Below are positions 57,500-64,000 of a stretch of 64,000 nucleotides of DNA, in pieces. Each line of letters opens with the position of its first letter. Position 1 is the stretch's first letter. The translations under genes and the position numbers were made by a program. Source of the stretch: Candidatus Magasanikiibacteriota bacterium (GTDB lineage Bacteria > Patescibacteria > ABY1 > Magasanikbacterales > 2-02-FULL-50-9b); the NCBI GenBank assembly GCA_903893485.1, contig CAITMK010000008.1, forward strand, positions 29,931-93,930, in the 5' to 3' direction. The notes beneath the pieces were generated by a model. That model made no database searches. It was not told where the DNA came from and worked only from the letters and a program-made list of their open reading frames with translations.

Positions 57500-58426
57500 A
57501 TGAAAAAGTATTTTGCAGGGTTATTTTTTGGAATGATATTTTTTATATTTCCACCCGCACACGCCGCACAATCAAATCAGATTTCTATAATTTTTGCTGG
57601 CGATATCATGCTTGATCGATCAGTTTATTTGGCGACACTTGCGGATCAAAAAAACTACGAGCATCCATTTTTATTAATTGCACCAGAGCTTGCGAAATAT
57701 GATTTGCGCATTGCAAATTTAGAAGGGCCAATTACGAACACCACATTTGATTTGGCGCGCAGCAAAAAAATGTCGTTTACTTTTAATCCAAAATTTGCGC
57801 CAGCGATTGCAAAAAATTTTGATATCGTTTCACTCGCGAATAATCACACCTATAATTTTGGGGAAGCGGGGCTACTTTCAACGAAAAATTATTTGCATAC
57901 AGCGGGCACGGAATATTTTGCGGACCCATTAAATCGCGCGGGTTATACGACGCGTATTATTGAAAAAAATAATTTTAAAATTGCCGTGGTTGGATACCAC
58001 GCATTTGCAGGGCCTGAAAAGAAAAATATTCCGGTAATTATTGCCGCCATTAAAGATGCAAAAATGCACGCCGACGCCGTAATTGTCATGCCACATTGGG
58101 GAGTTGAATATGCAGCAAAACCATCCAGCGCACAAATTGCCGCGGGCCACGCATTTATTGACGCCGGCGCTGACGCAGTTATCGGTGGACATCCGCACGT
58201 GATTGAACCGATGGAAACCTATAAGGGTAAGCCGATTTATTATAGTTTGGGAAATTTTATTTTTGATCAATTTTTTTCTCGGGCAACCATGCAGGGTGAG
58301 CTGGTAAATGTTGTTGTGATGCGCGATGAATCGGGCGCTATTAAAATTACCACAAAGCCTATTACGTACGAAATCAATAAAAAAGCGCAGCCATTTATGA
58401 CCCCAGCAGTTGCGCTGCTGCCTTGA
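57500..58426 (+). CDS. CapA-family (poly-gamma-glutamate synthesis type) phosphoesterase
   Basis: This 308-residue secreted protein has a signal peptide (FFGMIFFIFPPAHAA) and the CapA metallophosphatase motifs: ISIIFAGDIMLDRSV near 30, NLEGPITN near 75, SLANNHTYNFG near 115, VMPHWGVEYAAKPS near 195, GGHPHVIEPMETYKGKPIYYSLGNFIFDQ near 233. The family acts in capsule polymer formation or related surface chemistry; the substrate here is unknown. TAAGAT ends 6 bases before the ATG. Its stop codon overlaps the -35 of cassette G. Confidence 0.92.
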   Translation: MKKYFAGLFFGMIFFIFPPAHAAQSNQISIIFAGDIMLDRSVYLATLADQKNYEHPFLLIAPELAKYDLRIANLEGPITNTTFDLARSKKMSFTFNPKFAPAIAKNFDIVSLANNHTYNFGEAGLLSTKNYLHTAGTEYFADPLNRAGYTTRIIEKNNFKIAVVGYHAFAGPEKKNIPVIIAAIKDAKMHADAVIVMPHWGVEYAAKPSSAQIAAGHAFIDAGADAVIGGHPHVIEPMETYKGKPIYYSLGNFIFDQFFSRATMQGELVNVVVMRDESGAIKITTKPITYEINKKAQPFMTPAVALLP

Positions 58427-58451
58427 CATTTTGTTATCGTAGGGGTAAGAT
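58423..58451 (+). promoter_or_regulatory. promoter of cassette G
   Basis: TTGACA (58423-58428), a 17-bp spacer and TAAGAT (58446-58451). Confidence 0.78.
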
Positions 58452-58489
58452 TTTGTGTCCGCATACAACCATGCGGCAGAGGGGCGAAA

Positions 58490-59188
58490 ATGACTGAAGA
58501 AATCGAAATCCTGCGTTTGCGGGTTGAGATCCAAGCAATTTTTGAGGGATTCAAAGAGCTGAACGCAAAACGCGCCACAATCGCAGCGCATTTTGCGAGG
58601 GCTAGTACGCAGCTGCCGCGTGGCTATAATGTGAAGCTGCTGACAAATATCGGCCTGGAACTTGCAATCATCGAGAAGGACGAGCAGACACGGGAAATTT
58701 GCATGACCCACAAATTGGGCGACTATCTGTCGCCCTTACAGCGCAGGTGGTTTGATCGAGTGATGCCGCTGCAAGAGATTGTGGCGAAGCCGGCACCACA
58801 GGCGCGAGTGAAGGCTGCAGTGCCCGCCGAGGATCCGCCAGAAGATCCGAAGATCAATCATGGCTACGGTATCAATGAAGGGGTGCTGCGGGAGCGTAGG
58901 CCGCTTGAGTTTATTCTTAAGCACTGTTGGTATGGGCCGAAGGATAATGACGAACTTGGACAGATCGTGACGTACATAATCTGTCGGCATCGCCATCTGG
59001 TCGATCCTTCAGCGGTCGAGTCCCACATGTCAGGCAGCGGCAAGCTGTTCAAGTCGCTGGAGGAATATCGGCGTTTTATCGCCGATATGAAGGCGCAAGG
59101 CTGGCTTGTGCATAACGTCGCAAATATCTGGCGGTGGCAGATCGATCGGATTGGTGTGATCGAAAAAAAGCGAGAGGAAGTGCGTTAG
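58490..59188 (+). CDS. cassette G: hypothetical GC-rich gene
   Basis: This 232-residue, mainly helical, charged protein of unknown family has three visible parts: a helical N-terminal half (EEIEILRLRVEIQAIFEGFKELNAKRATIAAHF), a Pro/Ala linker (about 100-125) and a C-terminal part with Trp and aromatic residues (YRRFIADMKAQGWLVHNVANIWRWQIDRIGVI) that could be a small DNA-binding-like helical unit. No cysteine pair or membrane helix. GAGGGG precedes the ATG. Promoter, leader and terminator are private. Confidence 0.75.
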   Translation: MTEEIEILRLRVEIQAIFEGFKELNAKRATIAAHFARASTQLPRGYNVKLLTNIGLELAIIEKDEQTREICMTHKLGDYLSPLQRRWFDRVMPLQEIVAKPAPQARVKAAVPAEDPPEDPKINHGYGINEGVLRERRPLEFILKHCWYGPKDNDELGQIVTYIICRHRHLVDPSAVESHMSGSGKLFKSLEEYRRFIADMKAQGWLVHNVANIWRWQIDRIGVIEKKREEVR

Positions 59189-59200
59189 AAGCGGCGGTTT

Positions 59201-59250
59201 GGCCGGTGGCAAGTACCTCTTGAGGTGCATGCTGCCGGCCAGTTTTATTT
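59201..59250 (+). terminator. terminator of cassette G
   Basis: GGCCGG (59201-59206) pairs with CCGGCC near 59235-59240, with inner ACCTC/GAGGT, followed by AGTTTTATTTTT. Confidence 0.88.
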
Positions 59251-59258
59251 TTAAAAAC

Positions 59259-59282
59259 AAAAAAGCCCCCGCGTGGGGGCGC
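59259..59282 (-). terminator. terminator of tRNA-fMet
   Basis: Hairpin GCCCCC (59265-59270) / GGGGGC (59275-59280) with TTTTTTG on the minus strand. Confidence 0.9.
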
Positions 59283-59285
59283 TTT

Positions 59286-59362
59286 TGGTTGCGGGAGTTG
59301 GATTTGAACCAACGACCTCCAGGTTATGGGCCTGGCGAGCTGCCGGGCTGCTCTATCCCGCA
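59286..59362 (-). tRNA. initiator tRNA-fMet (CAT)
   Basis: The cloverleaf is complete with CCA encoded. The anticodon loop is CCCATAA (CAT). Initiator features: A11-T24 in the D stem (GAGC/GCTC) and T1-A72 at the acceptor end. The anticodon stem CCAGG/CCTGG has an A-T where the usual three G-C pairs begin. Confidence 0.92.
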
Positions 59363-59401
59363 GATGCAGGATACGTGCTGTGAGGTTTTTTGTCAAGCTG
59401 C

Positions 59402-59806
59402 TTATTTTGTACATTTCACACATCTGCACCCATGCGGCTTGATATGATAATCGAAATATTCCTTGCCGTAGTTATACGTAAGTTCGTCACCTGGTTTAAT
59501 ATTTTTGATTGAACTTATAAAAACACGATCGCCGTCCATGGTTGCTTCGCAATTTGGGCGGCAACTATGGTTAATATAGCGCGCAATATTTTTTCGGTTG
59601 CCGCCAGCAATGGTGTGCCCATTTTCAACTTGAAATAAATATTTTCCAACAATTTTTTCGGCTTCTTTATCGGTTACAATTTTGCCCCAATATTCAATAA
59701 CAAATTTTTTCTTCGGGATTGATTGGTCTGCAAAAAGTCCAAAACCCGCAACTGATTTGTGGACGCTTAATTTATATTTCGTGGGGCGAGGGTAAGGCTG
59801 TTTCAT
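59402..59806 (-). CDS. SET-domain protein (lysine methyltransferase-like)
   Basis: This 134-residue, nearly bare SET domain has GFGLFADQSIPKKKFVIEYWGKIV at the start, the pseudoknot motifs ARYINHSCRPNCEATM and GDELTYNYGKEYFDY, and a post-SET-like CRCVKC. The SAM-binding and catalytic-Tyr blocks are all there, so it should be active on a lysine of some protein. ATG 59806 was chosen because the family domain begins there and it follows ychF after one base. SET genes are mostly eukaryotic, with scattered bacterial copies. Confidence 0.9.
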   Translation of the reverse strand: MKQPYPRPTKYKLSVHKSVAGFGLFADQSIPKKKFVIEYWGKIVTDKEAEKIVGKYLFQVENGHTIAGGNRKNIARYINHSCRPNCEATMDGDRVFISSIKNIKPGDELTYNYGKEYFDYHIKPHGCRCVKCTK

Positions 59807-59807
59807 A

Positions 59808-60872
59808 TTATGCACCAACCTTAAAATAACAAACATCCCCATCCTTCACGATATATTCCTTACCTTCTGTTTTCATTGCGCCTTTTTCGCGCGCACCTGG
59901 CCAGCCGCCGAGTTCTACAAATTCTTTCCAGTTCACCACTTCAGCGCGGATGAATGATTTTTCAAAATCTGTGTGAATCACACCAGCTGCTTCTGGGCCT
60001 TTCGCACCTTCGCGTACGGTCCATGCGCGCGTTTCAATTTCGCCGCTGGTGAAGTATGTAATAAGCCCGAGCAGTTTATATGCCGCAACAATTACCCGGT
60101 CCAAACCTGCTTCAGTCATGCCCAAATCGGCCATCATGCTTTTTGCATCTTCTGTTGGAAGCTCCGCAAGCTCCGCTTCAATTTTTGCGCTAATTGAAAT
60201 TTCATTTGGTGAATGCAAAATTGCATCGCCGGTGAAACCTTCGTCAACGTTGCGAATATATAAAATTGGTTTTGCAGTGAGAAGTGATAATTCTTTGAGC
60301 CAAGGTCTTTCTTCGTCACTCGCTTCAACATCGCGCGCTGCGTGGCCTTGTTCAAGCGCCAATTTTACGCGCTCCAAAAATGCAATATGCGCTTCGATAT
60401 CTTTTGTTGCGCCAGCCTTCATAGTCTTGCGCACGTTATCGATACGCTTAGTCAGTGTCTGTAAATCAGCCAACGCTAATTCCAAATTAATCACATCGCG
60501 ATCGCGATTTGGATCAACTGAATCGTGCACATGAATAATATTTTTGTCCGTGAATTCGCGAACTACTTGTGCAATCGCATCGCATTCGCGGATGTGCGCC
60601 AAAAATTGGTTACCCAAACCTTCGCCGCTTGATGCGCCCGCAACCAAACCTGCAATGTCCACAAATTCAATCGTTGCTGGCACAATGCGCGCTGCGTTTG
60701 AAACCTTAGAAAGCGGCAAAAGGCGCGCGTCTGGAACTTCAACAATTCCAACCGATGGATCGATTGTTGCAAATGGATAATTCGCAATCAAAGTTTGTTT
60801 TTTGGTGAGCGCCTTAAATAAGGTTGATTTGCCAACATTAGGAAGGCCAACGATACCGATTTGGAGTGACAT
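59808..60872 (-). CDS. ychF: redox-regulated ATPase YchF
   Basis: This 354-residue Obg-family P-loop protein prefers ATP. It starts MSLQIGIVGLPNVGKSTLFKALT with Walker A, has FVDIAGLVAGASSGEGLGNQFLAHIRE as switch II, the coiled-coil arm in the middle and a TGS domain at the end (TSGEIETRAWTVREGAKGPEAAGVIHTDFEKSFIRAEV). ATG 60872 was chosen on the canonical start; a TTG at 60923 is unlikely. It is co-directional with the SET gene one base downstream. Confidence 0.95.
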   Translation of the reverse strand: MSLQIGIVGLPNVGKSTLFKALTKKQTLIANYPFATIDPSVGIVEVPDARLLPLSKVSNAARIVPATIEFVDIAGLVAGASSGEGLGNQFLAHIRECDAIAQVVREFTDKNIIHVHDSVDPNRDRDVINLELALADLQTLTKRIDNVRKTMKAGATKDIEAHIAFLERVKLALEQGHAARDVEASDEERPWLKELSLLTAKPILYIRNVDEGFTGDAILHSPNEISISAKIEAELAELPTEDAKSMMADLGMTEAGLDRVIVAAYKLLGLITYFTSGEIETRAWTVREGAKGPEAAGVIHTDFEKSFIRAEVVNWKEFVELGGWPGAREKGAMKTEGKEYIVKDGDVCYFKVGA

Positions 60873-60916
60873 ATATGTAGCGGATAGTGGGCAGAGTGTA
60901 GCAAGAAAAAAATAGA

Positions 60917-60945
60917 TTGACAACTGTTTACGATTGCCAAAATAA
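60917..60945 (+). promoter_or_regulatory. putative promoter of cassette H
   Basis: TTGACA (60917-60922), a 17-bp spacer and AAATAA; a GATACT nearby (60956-60961) may be used instead. Confidence 0.5.
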
Positions 60946-60989
60946 ACTCCCGCGTGATACTATCGAAAAAGTCACTTCAGGAGGACACA

Positions 60990-61616
60990 ATGACGGAAAT
61001 GGACGAACGCATTAGTCGAATGGTAGTGGTCTCAGGTCATGCGGTGAACGATCACGCGCGCGAGCTGGGGCTGAACGTGCCGCAACTGCTTGGCGAAATG
61101 ACAACGCCGGGAAATCCGGCGCATGGTGTGGAACTGCCAACGCCGGCAGCACGCATTCGCGAGCGCATGGAACAGGGTCGCACGATTCTGATTACGTTTG
61201 AAGGTTGTTTCGTTGCGTTTGCTTCCTTTGTGGAGCTTGCACCAGGCTACCAAGAGTTGTCGACCGTAATGACGCATCCCGATTTTCGGAGCCATGGCGT
61301 TGCTCGTCGGCTGCTGTATCCGGCCGCCATGGTTCACTTCGATCGGCACATTGGTGGCAGGCTCATTGCAACCACCAAGAACAAGCGCCTGGTGTCGTTT
61401 GGCGAGGCGTTTGATCTCGAGCCACGCTGGTTCGGTGATTTTCCGGAACACGTGCTCGAGGGTCTTTGCACTACGGCGCCGTGTTTTGTGCCCGGCGGCA
61501 AGAACGGTTTGTGTTTGAATGCACGGCGCTGGCCCATCGGTTTGGACAATACGGATCCAGCGATCAAGCCGTGCTGGACGCGTGTGCGCCAGCAGCATCC
61601 GCATCTGCCCATGTGA
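60990..61616 (+). CDS. cassette H: GNAT-like acetyltransferase, GC-rich
   Basis: This 208-residue protein looks like an N-acetyltransferase: a strand pair ILITFEGCFVAFASFVELAPG followed by the acetyl-CoA-binding pattern ELSTVMTHPDFRSHGVARRLLYPAAMVHFDR (V..hPdfRshGva..L), near residue 100. The substrate is unknown. AGGAGG 7 bases before ATG 60990 fixes the start. Codons are GC-rich relative to ychF and the M20 peptidase on either side. It has a private terminator. Confidence 0.78.
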   Translation: MTEMDERISRMVVVSGHAVNDHARELGLNVPQLLGEMTTPGNPAHGVELPTPAARIRERMEQGRTILITFEGCFVAFASFVELAPGYQELSTVMTHPDFRSHGVARRLLYPAAMVHFDRHIGGRLIATTKNKRLVSFGEAFDLEPRWFGDFPEHVLEGLCTTAPCFVPGGKNGLCLNARRWPIGLDNTDPAIKPCWTRVRQQHPHLPM

Positions 61617-61628
61617 TTACGCGGCTTT

Positions 61629-61667
61629 TGTCGGTAGGGTGCAACCCGCCCTGCCGACAGCTTTTTT
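61629..61667 (+). terminator. terminator of cassette H
   Basis: TGTCGG (61629-61634) / CCGACA (61654-61659) with inner AGGG/CCCT, followed by GCTTTTTT. Confidence 0.9.
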
Positions 61668-61673
61668 AAAAAT

Positions 61674-62747
61674 ATGATCTCACAAGAAAATTTAGTAAAA
61701 ACTTTTATTGAACTCGCTACCATCGATAGTCCAACGGGCAGCGAACAGCTGGTTGCGGATTATATTATCGCCACACTTGCGGCCAGCAATATCGCTGCAC
61801 AAAAAGATTCGTATGGAAATGTGTTTGCGCATGTTCCAGGCGTTGGCGAACCGCTTGTTTTATGTGCGCACATGGATGTGGTGCAACCATGTGTTGGTGT
61901 GAAGCCGCAAATTAAAGATGGTTATATTGTAAGCGACGGCACCACCGTGTTGGGTGCAGATAATAAAGTCGCGGTTGCTGCAATTTTGGAATGTGTGCGC
62001 GCAGCTGCGGAGCAAAAAATTACCATGCGCCCGCTTGATTTAGTTTTCACTTGCAGTGAAGAAGTGGGGAACGAAGGCGCAATTCATTTTGATTATTCAC
62101 TGTTGCAGGCAAAAAATGGATTTTCTTTTGACTCGGGCGAACCGTTCGGCACAATTATTACCGGCTCACCATTTTACGAACGCTTTGATGTTGAATTTGT
62201 TGGTACCGGCACACACGCTTCGCGTCCTGAAACAGGGCATAATGCGTTGGCAATGCTTCGCGATGCATTGCTGCTTATTCCGCTCGGCCGACCAACGCAA
62301 ACAAGTACTTGTAATATTGGTATTGTCGAAGGCGGCAAAGCGCGCAACGGAGTTCCGGGAAATATTTTTATTAAAGGCGAAGTGCGCAGTTTTAAAGAGG
62401 GCGAAATAACTTCGTTAGTTGCGGGAATTTGCGAATCTTGTAACGCGGCCGCTGCAATTTATAGCGGCAGTGCAAAAATCGAGACTGTTCGTGAAAATGG
62501 CGGCTTCTTATATGAAGAAGATGAGCCACTCGTTGTGGCCGCCGCCGCTGGTTTAACTGCAGTCGGTGCAACGCCACAATATAAAAAAGTTTTTGGTTGC
62601 TTTGATGCAAATGTTTTTGCCGAGCATAATATTACGTTAGTAAATATTGCTCACGGCGCAGAATTTTCGCACGGAACTGGTGAAAGAATGAGTTTAGAAA
62701 ATTTAGCAGCACTTGGTGGGCTTGTTGAGCAATTGACGCGCGTGTAA
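61674..62747 (+). CDS. M20-family (PepT-like) peptidase
   Basis: This 357-residue zinc peptidase has VLCAHMDVV near 62 (first zinc His and Asp), TTVLGADNKVAVAAILE near 95 (bridging Asp), FTCSEEVGNEGA near 130 (catalytic Glu) and the lid domain with GTGTHASRPETGHNAL, and a last His in GAEFSHGTGERM. It resembles tripeptidase T and related aminopeptidases, which release amino acids from short peptides, fitting a scavenging lifestyle. It begins right after the cassette H terminator. Confidence 0.93.
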   Translation: MISQENLVKTFIELATIDSPTGSEQLVADYIIATLAASNIAAQKDSYGNVFAHVPGVGEPLVLCAHMDVVQPCVGVKPQIKDGYIVSDGTTVLGADNKVAVAAILECVRAAAEQKITMRPLDLVFTCSEEVGNEGAIHFDYSLLQAKNGFSFDSGEPFGTIITGSPFYERFDVEFVGTGTHASRPETGHNALAMLRDALLLIPLGRPTQTSTCNIGIVEGGKARNGVPGNIFIKGEVRSFKEGEITSLVAGICESCNAAAAIYSGSAKIETVRENGGFLYEEDEPLVVAAAAGLTAVGATPQYKKVFGCFDANVFAEHNITLVNIAHGAEFSHGTGERMSLENLAALGGLVEQLTRV

Positions 62748-62774
62748 ATTTTAGAAGTGTTATACTAAAAGTAT

Positions 62775-63170
62775 ATGAACGCATATTCTTGGTATTCGAA
62801 GCTCAGTAAGCCAACATGGGCGCCACCATCGTGGTTGTTTGGCCCGGTTTGGACGGTTCTCTATGTAATTATTGCAATCTCATTTGGGGATGTTTTTTTA
62901 CTTTTTGCACAAAAACAGATTAGCCTATTTGTCGCATTACCATTTCTTTTAAATTTAATTTTTAATTTTGTTTTTACCCCAATTCAATTTGGCTTGAAAA
63001 AAAATTGGCTTGCCGCACTTGATATTTTGTTAGTACTTTTAACTTTAGCGTGGGCTATCATTGCGATCTATCCGCATTCACATTTGATTGCATACGCACA
63101 AATTCCATATTTACTTTGGGTTTCATTTGCAACCGTGCTACAGCTTACGGTTACTTATTTAAATAAATAG
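62775..63170 (+). CDS. TspO/MBR family membrane protein
   Basis: This 131-residue protein has five membrane helices and the family's W-rich signature YSKLSKPTWAPPSWLFGPVWTVLYVIIAIS plus NFVFTPIQFGLKKNWLAALDIL. TspO proteins bind tetrapyrroles and take part in stress signalling; a tetrapyrrole pathway is not seen here. TATACT ends 8 bases before the ATG. Confidence 0.94.
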   Translation: MNAYSWYSKLSKPTWAPPSWLFGPVWTVLYVIIAISFGDVFLLFAQKQISLFVALPFLLNLIFNFVFTPIQFGLKKNWLAALDILLVLLTLAWAIIAIYPHSHLIAYAQIPYLLWVSFATVLQLTVTYLNK

Positions 63171-63171
63171 T

Positions 63172-63420
63172 ATGAATAAAACATTTGTTAAAATTTTAGG
63201 TTGGTACGGCGTGCTTGCAATCTTGCTTGGCTTTTTCCTGGCAAGTTTCGGGATGATTTTACCGCGCGAAGAGTTTTATTTATTTTTAAACCTTACCGGT
63301 GCGGCAGCAATGGCCATCGAATGTTATTCAAAAAAAGATTTTCCACCAATGACCTTGAATGCGGTTTGGTTTTTAATCGCACTTATGGCTTTGGCGCGAG
63401 GTTTTTTTCTGCATAGGTAA
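63172..63420 (+). CDS. small membrane protein, CBU_0592-like
   Basis: This 82-residue protein has three hydrophobic helices (ILGWYGVLAILLGFFLASFGMI, FYLFLNLTGAAAMAIECY, LNAVWFLIALMALARGFFL). The pattern resembles the small CBU_0592-type membrane domain of unknown function. It starts one base after tspO, and its end overlaps the next gene by 38 bases on the other strand. Confidence 0.72.
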   Translation: MNKTFVKILGWYGVLAILLGFFLASFGMILPREEFYLFLNLTGAAAMAIECYSKKDFPPMTLNAVWFLIALMALARGFFLHR

Positions 63421-64000
63421 TTTTCCACCGATTTTTGGGGAACCATACGCGTCGTGCGCCAAAATGTGTTTTAAAAATAGAATAGCCGCGGGCACCGCCA
63501 CGTAAAAACGATACTGGCCCGCACATGTCGCCAAAATTTATTACGTTAATGTTTGCGGCGCGGCTACGGGTAAACCACCAGTCAACAAGGCCAACCATGG
63601 CGCGGCTTTTTTCGTATTTGGTGTTAAAAAAACCAGTAATATAGTAGCTTTGTTTTATTTCGTGGCAATTTGCGACGGCAAAAACTGCAAAAATTTCTTT
63701 GTTAGACCCTTCGGCAACTAATATTTCTACATCATTTGGGTGGGCCGCAATAAATTTTTGCAGTAAATGAGTAAAAATAGTTTGCAAATTTTTTGGGATC
63801 TGCGAAGACGCTACATTATATATGTAGTCGTCGACGCTGCCCAAACGAAGTGTTATTCTCGAAGTCTTTTTAAAATCTTTTAAATGGCGACGTGCCTGGC
63901 TGCTCCAAACCACTGGTTCATCCAAAAAAACTAAGCCTTCTTGGTGGGGTGTACCAAAAATATGCCAGCCGGGCAGGGGACCAGGTTCAACTGGTGTTAG
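63383..64000 (-). CDS. FemAB/GNAT-like aminoacyltransferase, 3' part
   Basis: The reading frame is open to the window edge, so the N-terminal part is missing. The visible about 205 residues contain VEILVAEGSNKEIFAVFAVANCHEIKQSYYITGFFNTKYEKSRAMVGLVDWWFTRSRAANINVINFGD and end GYSIFKTHFGARRVWFPKNRW, which fits the second acyltransferase domain of FemAB-type proteins (FK.gFG near the end). Those add amino acids to peptidoglycan or act as related transferases. The edge-cut frame shows no stop upstream of 63925. Confidence 0.65.
   Translation of the reverse strand, partial: LTPVEPGPLPGWHIFGTPHQEGLVFLDEPVVWSSQARRHLKDFKKTSRITLRLGSVDDYIYNVASSQIPKNLQTIFTHLLQKFIAAHPNDVEILVAEGSNKEIFAVFAVANCHEIKQSYYITGFFNTKYEKSRAMVGLVDWWFTRSRAANINVINFGDMCGPVSFLRGGARGYSIFKTHFGARRVWFPKNRWKITYAEKNLAPKP

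Noticed and set aside
57929..58711. 260-codon minus-strand open frame across the CapA gene end and cassette G start
   Set aside because: It spans two real genes and a promoter, and is Asn/Phe/Cys-rich nonsense-like sequence.
22417..61667. Contamination or misassembly as the reason for GC-rich genes
   Set aside because: Eight separate single-gene units, each with promoter and terminator flush against core genes on both strands, are hard to explain by contig mixing, though read mapping would settle it.
1..64000. CRISPR arrays, insertion sequences, integron attC sites
   Set aside because: No regularly spaced repeats, transposase genes or terminal inverted repeats were seen; the only long direct repeat is the duplicated pilin leader at 10.9 and 11.4 kb.

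Overview
The window looks like chromosome of a Candidatus Patescibacteria (CPR) bacterium, most like the Parcubacteria/ABY1-type lineages. Evidence: very compact gene packing; a long array of small two-helix VirB2/TrbC-like pilin paralogues, which are typical of these genomes; minimal core enzymes; and TGA used as a normal stop (for example polA's neighbours, the nudix gene and the XerC-side hypothetical), which argues against the code-altered Gracilibacteria/Absconditabacteria. No rRNA, CRISPR array or transposase was found.

Layout. 0-8 kb: end of a Y-family polymerase, msrB, the nrdAB ribonucleotide reductase operon, a YibE/F membrane protein, malic enzyme and gltX. 8-18.5 kb (minus strand): XerC/D-type recombinase, galU and a solute-binding lipoprotein, then eight paralogous pilin-like proteins (three with Cys-rich extensions) and an ECF sigma factor with a membrane partner. 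18.6-21.4 kb: tRNA-Ala, DnaA boxes, two parS sites overlapping a LAGLIDADG-like gene, tRNA-Arg, rmuC, a structured RNA and rpsT. 21.4-31.3 kb: holA, polA, a TrmB-type regulator and a slipin, interspersed with GC-rich single genes. 31.5-38.7 kb: tRNA-Cys, a class A PBP, a 3D-domain protein and the origin-type cluster dnaN-dnaA / rpmH-rnpA-yidD. 38.5-47.9 kb: nfo, nudix, two glycosyltransferases, lysA, a GST, an ABC-2 exporter and trigger factor. 48-57.5 kb: a LysM/M23 peptidase, comM, lspA, a DksA-like protein, a noncoding-RNA-rich stretch and rpsO-NYN-pnp. 57.5-64 kb: CapA, tRNA-fMet, a SET-domain protein, ychF, an M20 peptidase, TspO and an edge-truncated FemAB-like gene.

Two expression styles stand out. 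At least fourteen ordinary genes have a -10 hexamer (mostly TATACT) only 6-10 bases before the ATG, which predicts leaderless mRNAs. By contrast, eight isolated genes (called cassettes A-H here) use GC-rich codons and carry a -35/-10 pair with 17-bp spacing, a 32-100 base leader with a Shine-Dalgarno-like sequence in most, and a strong private terminator. They sit singly (once as a pair) between core genes, and six have no recognisable family. With several orphan structured RNAs that have their own promoters and terminators, these cassettes are the best candidates for something undescribed.

All calls come from reading the sequence and from knowledge of families. No database search or folding program was run, and helices were paired by eye.
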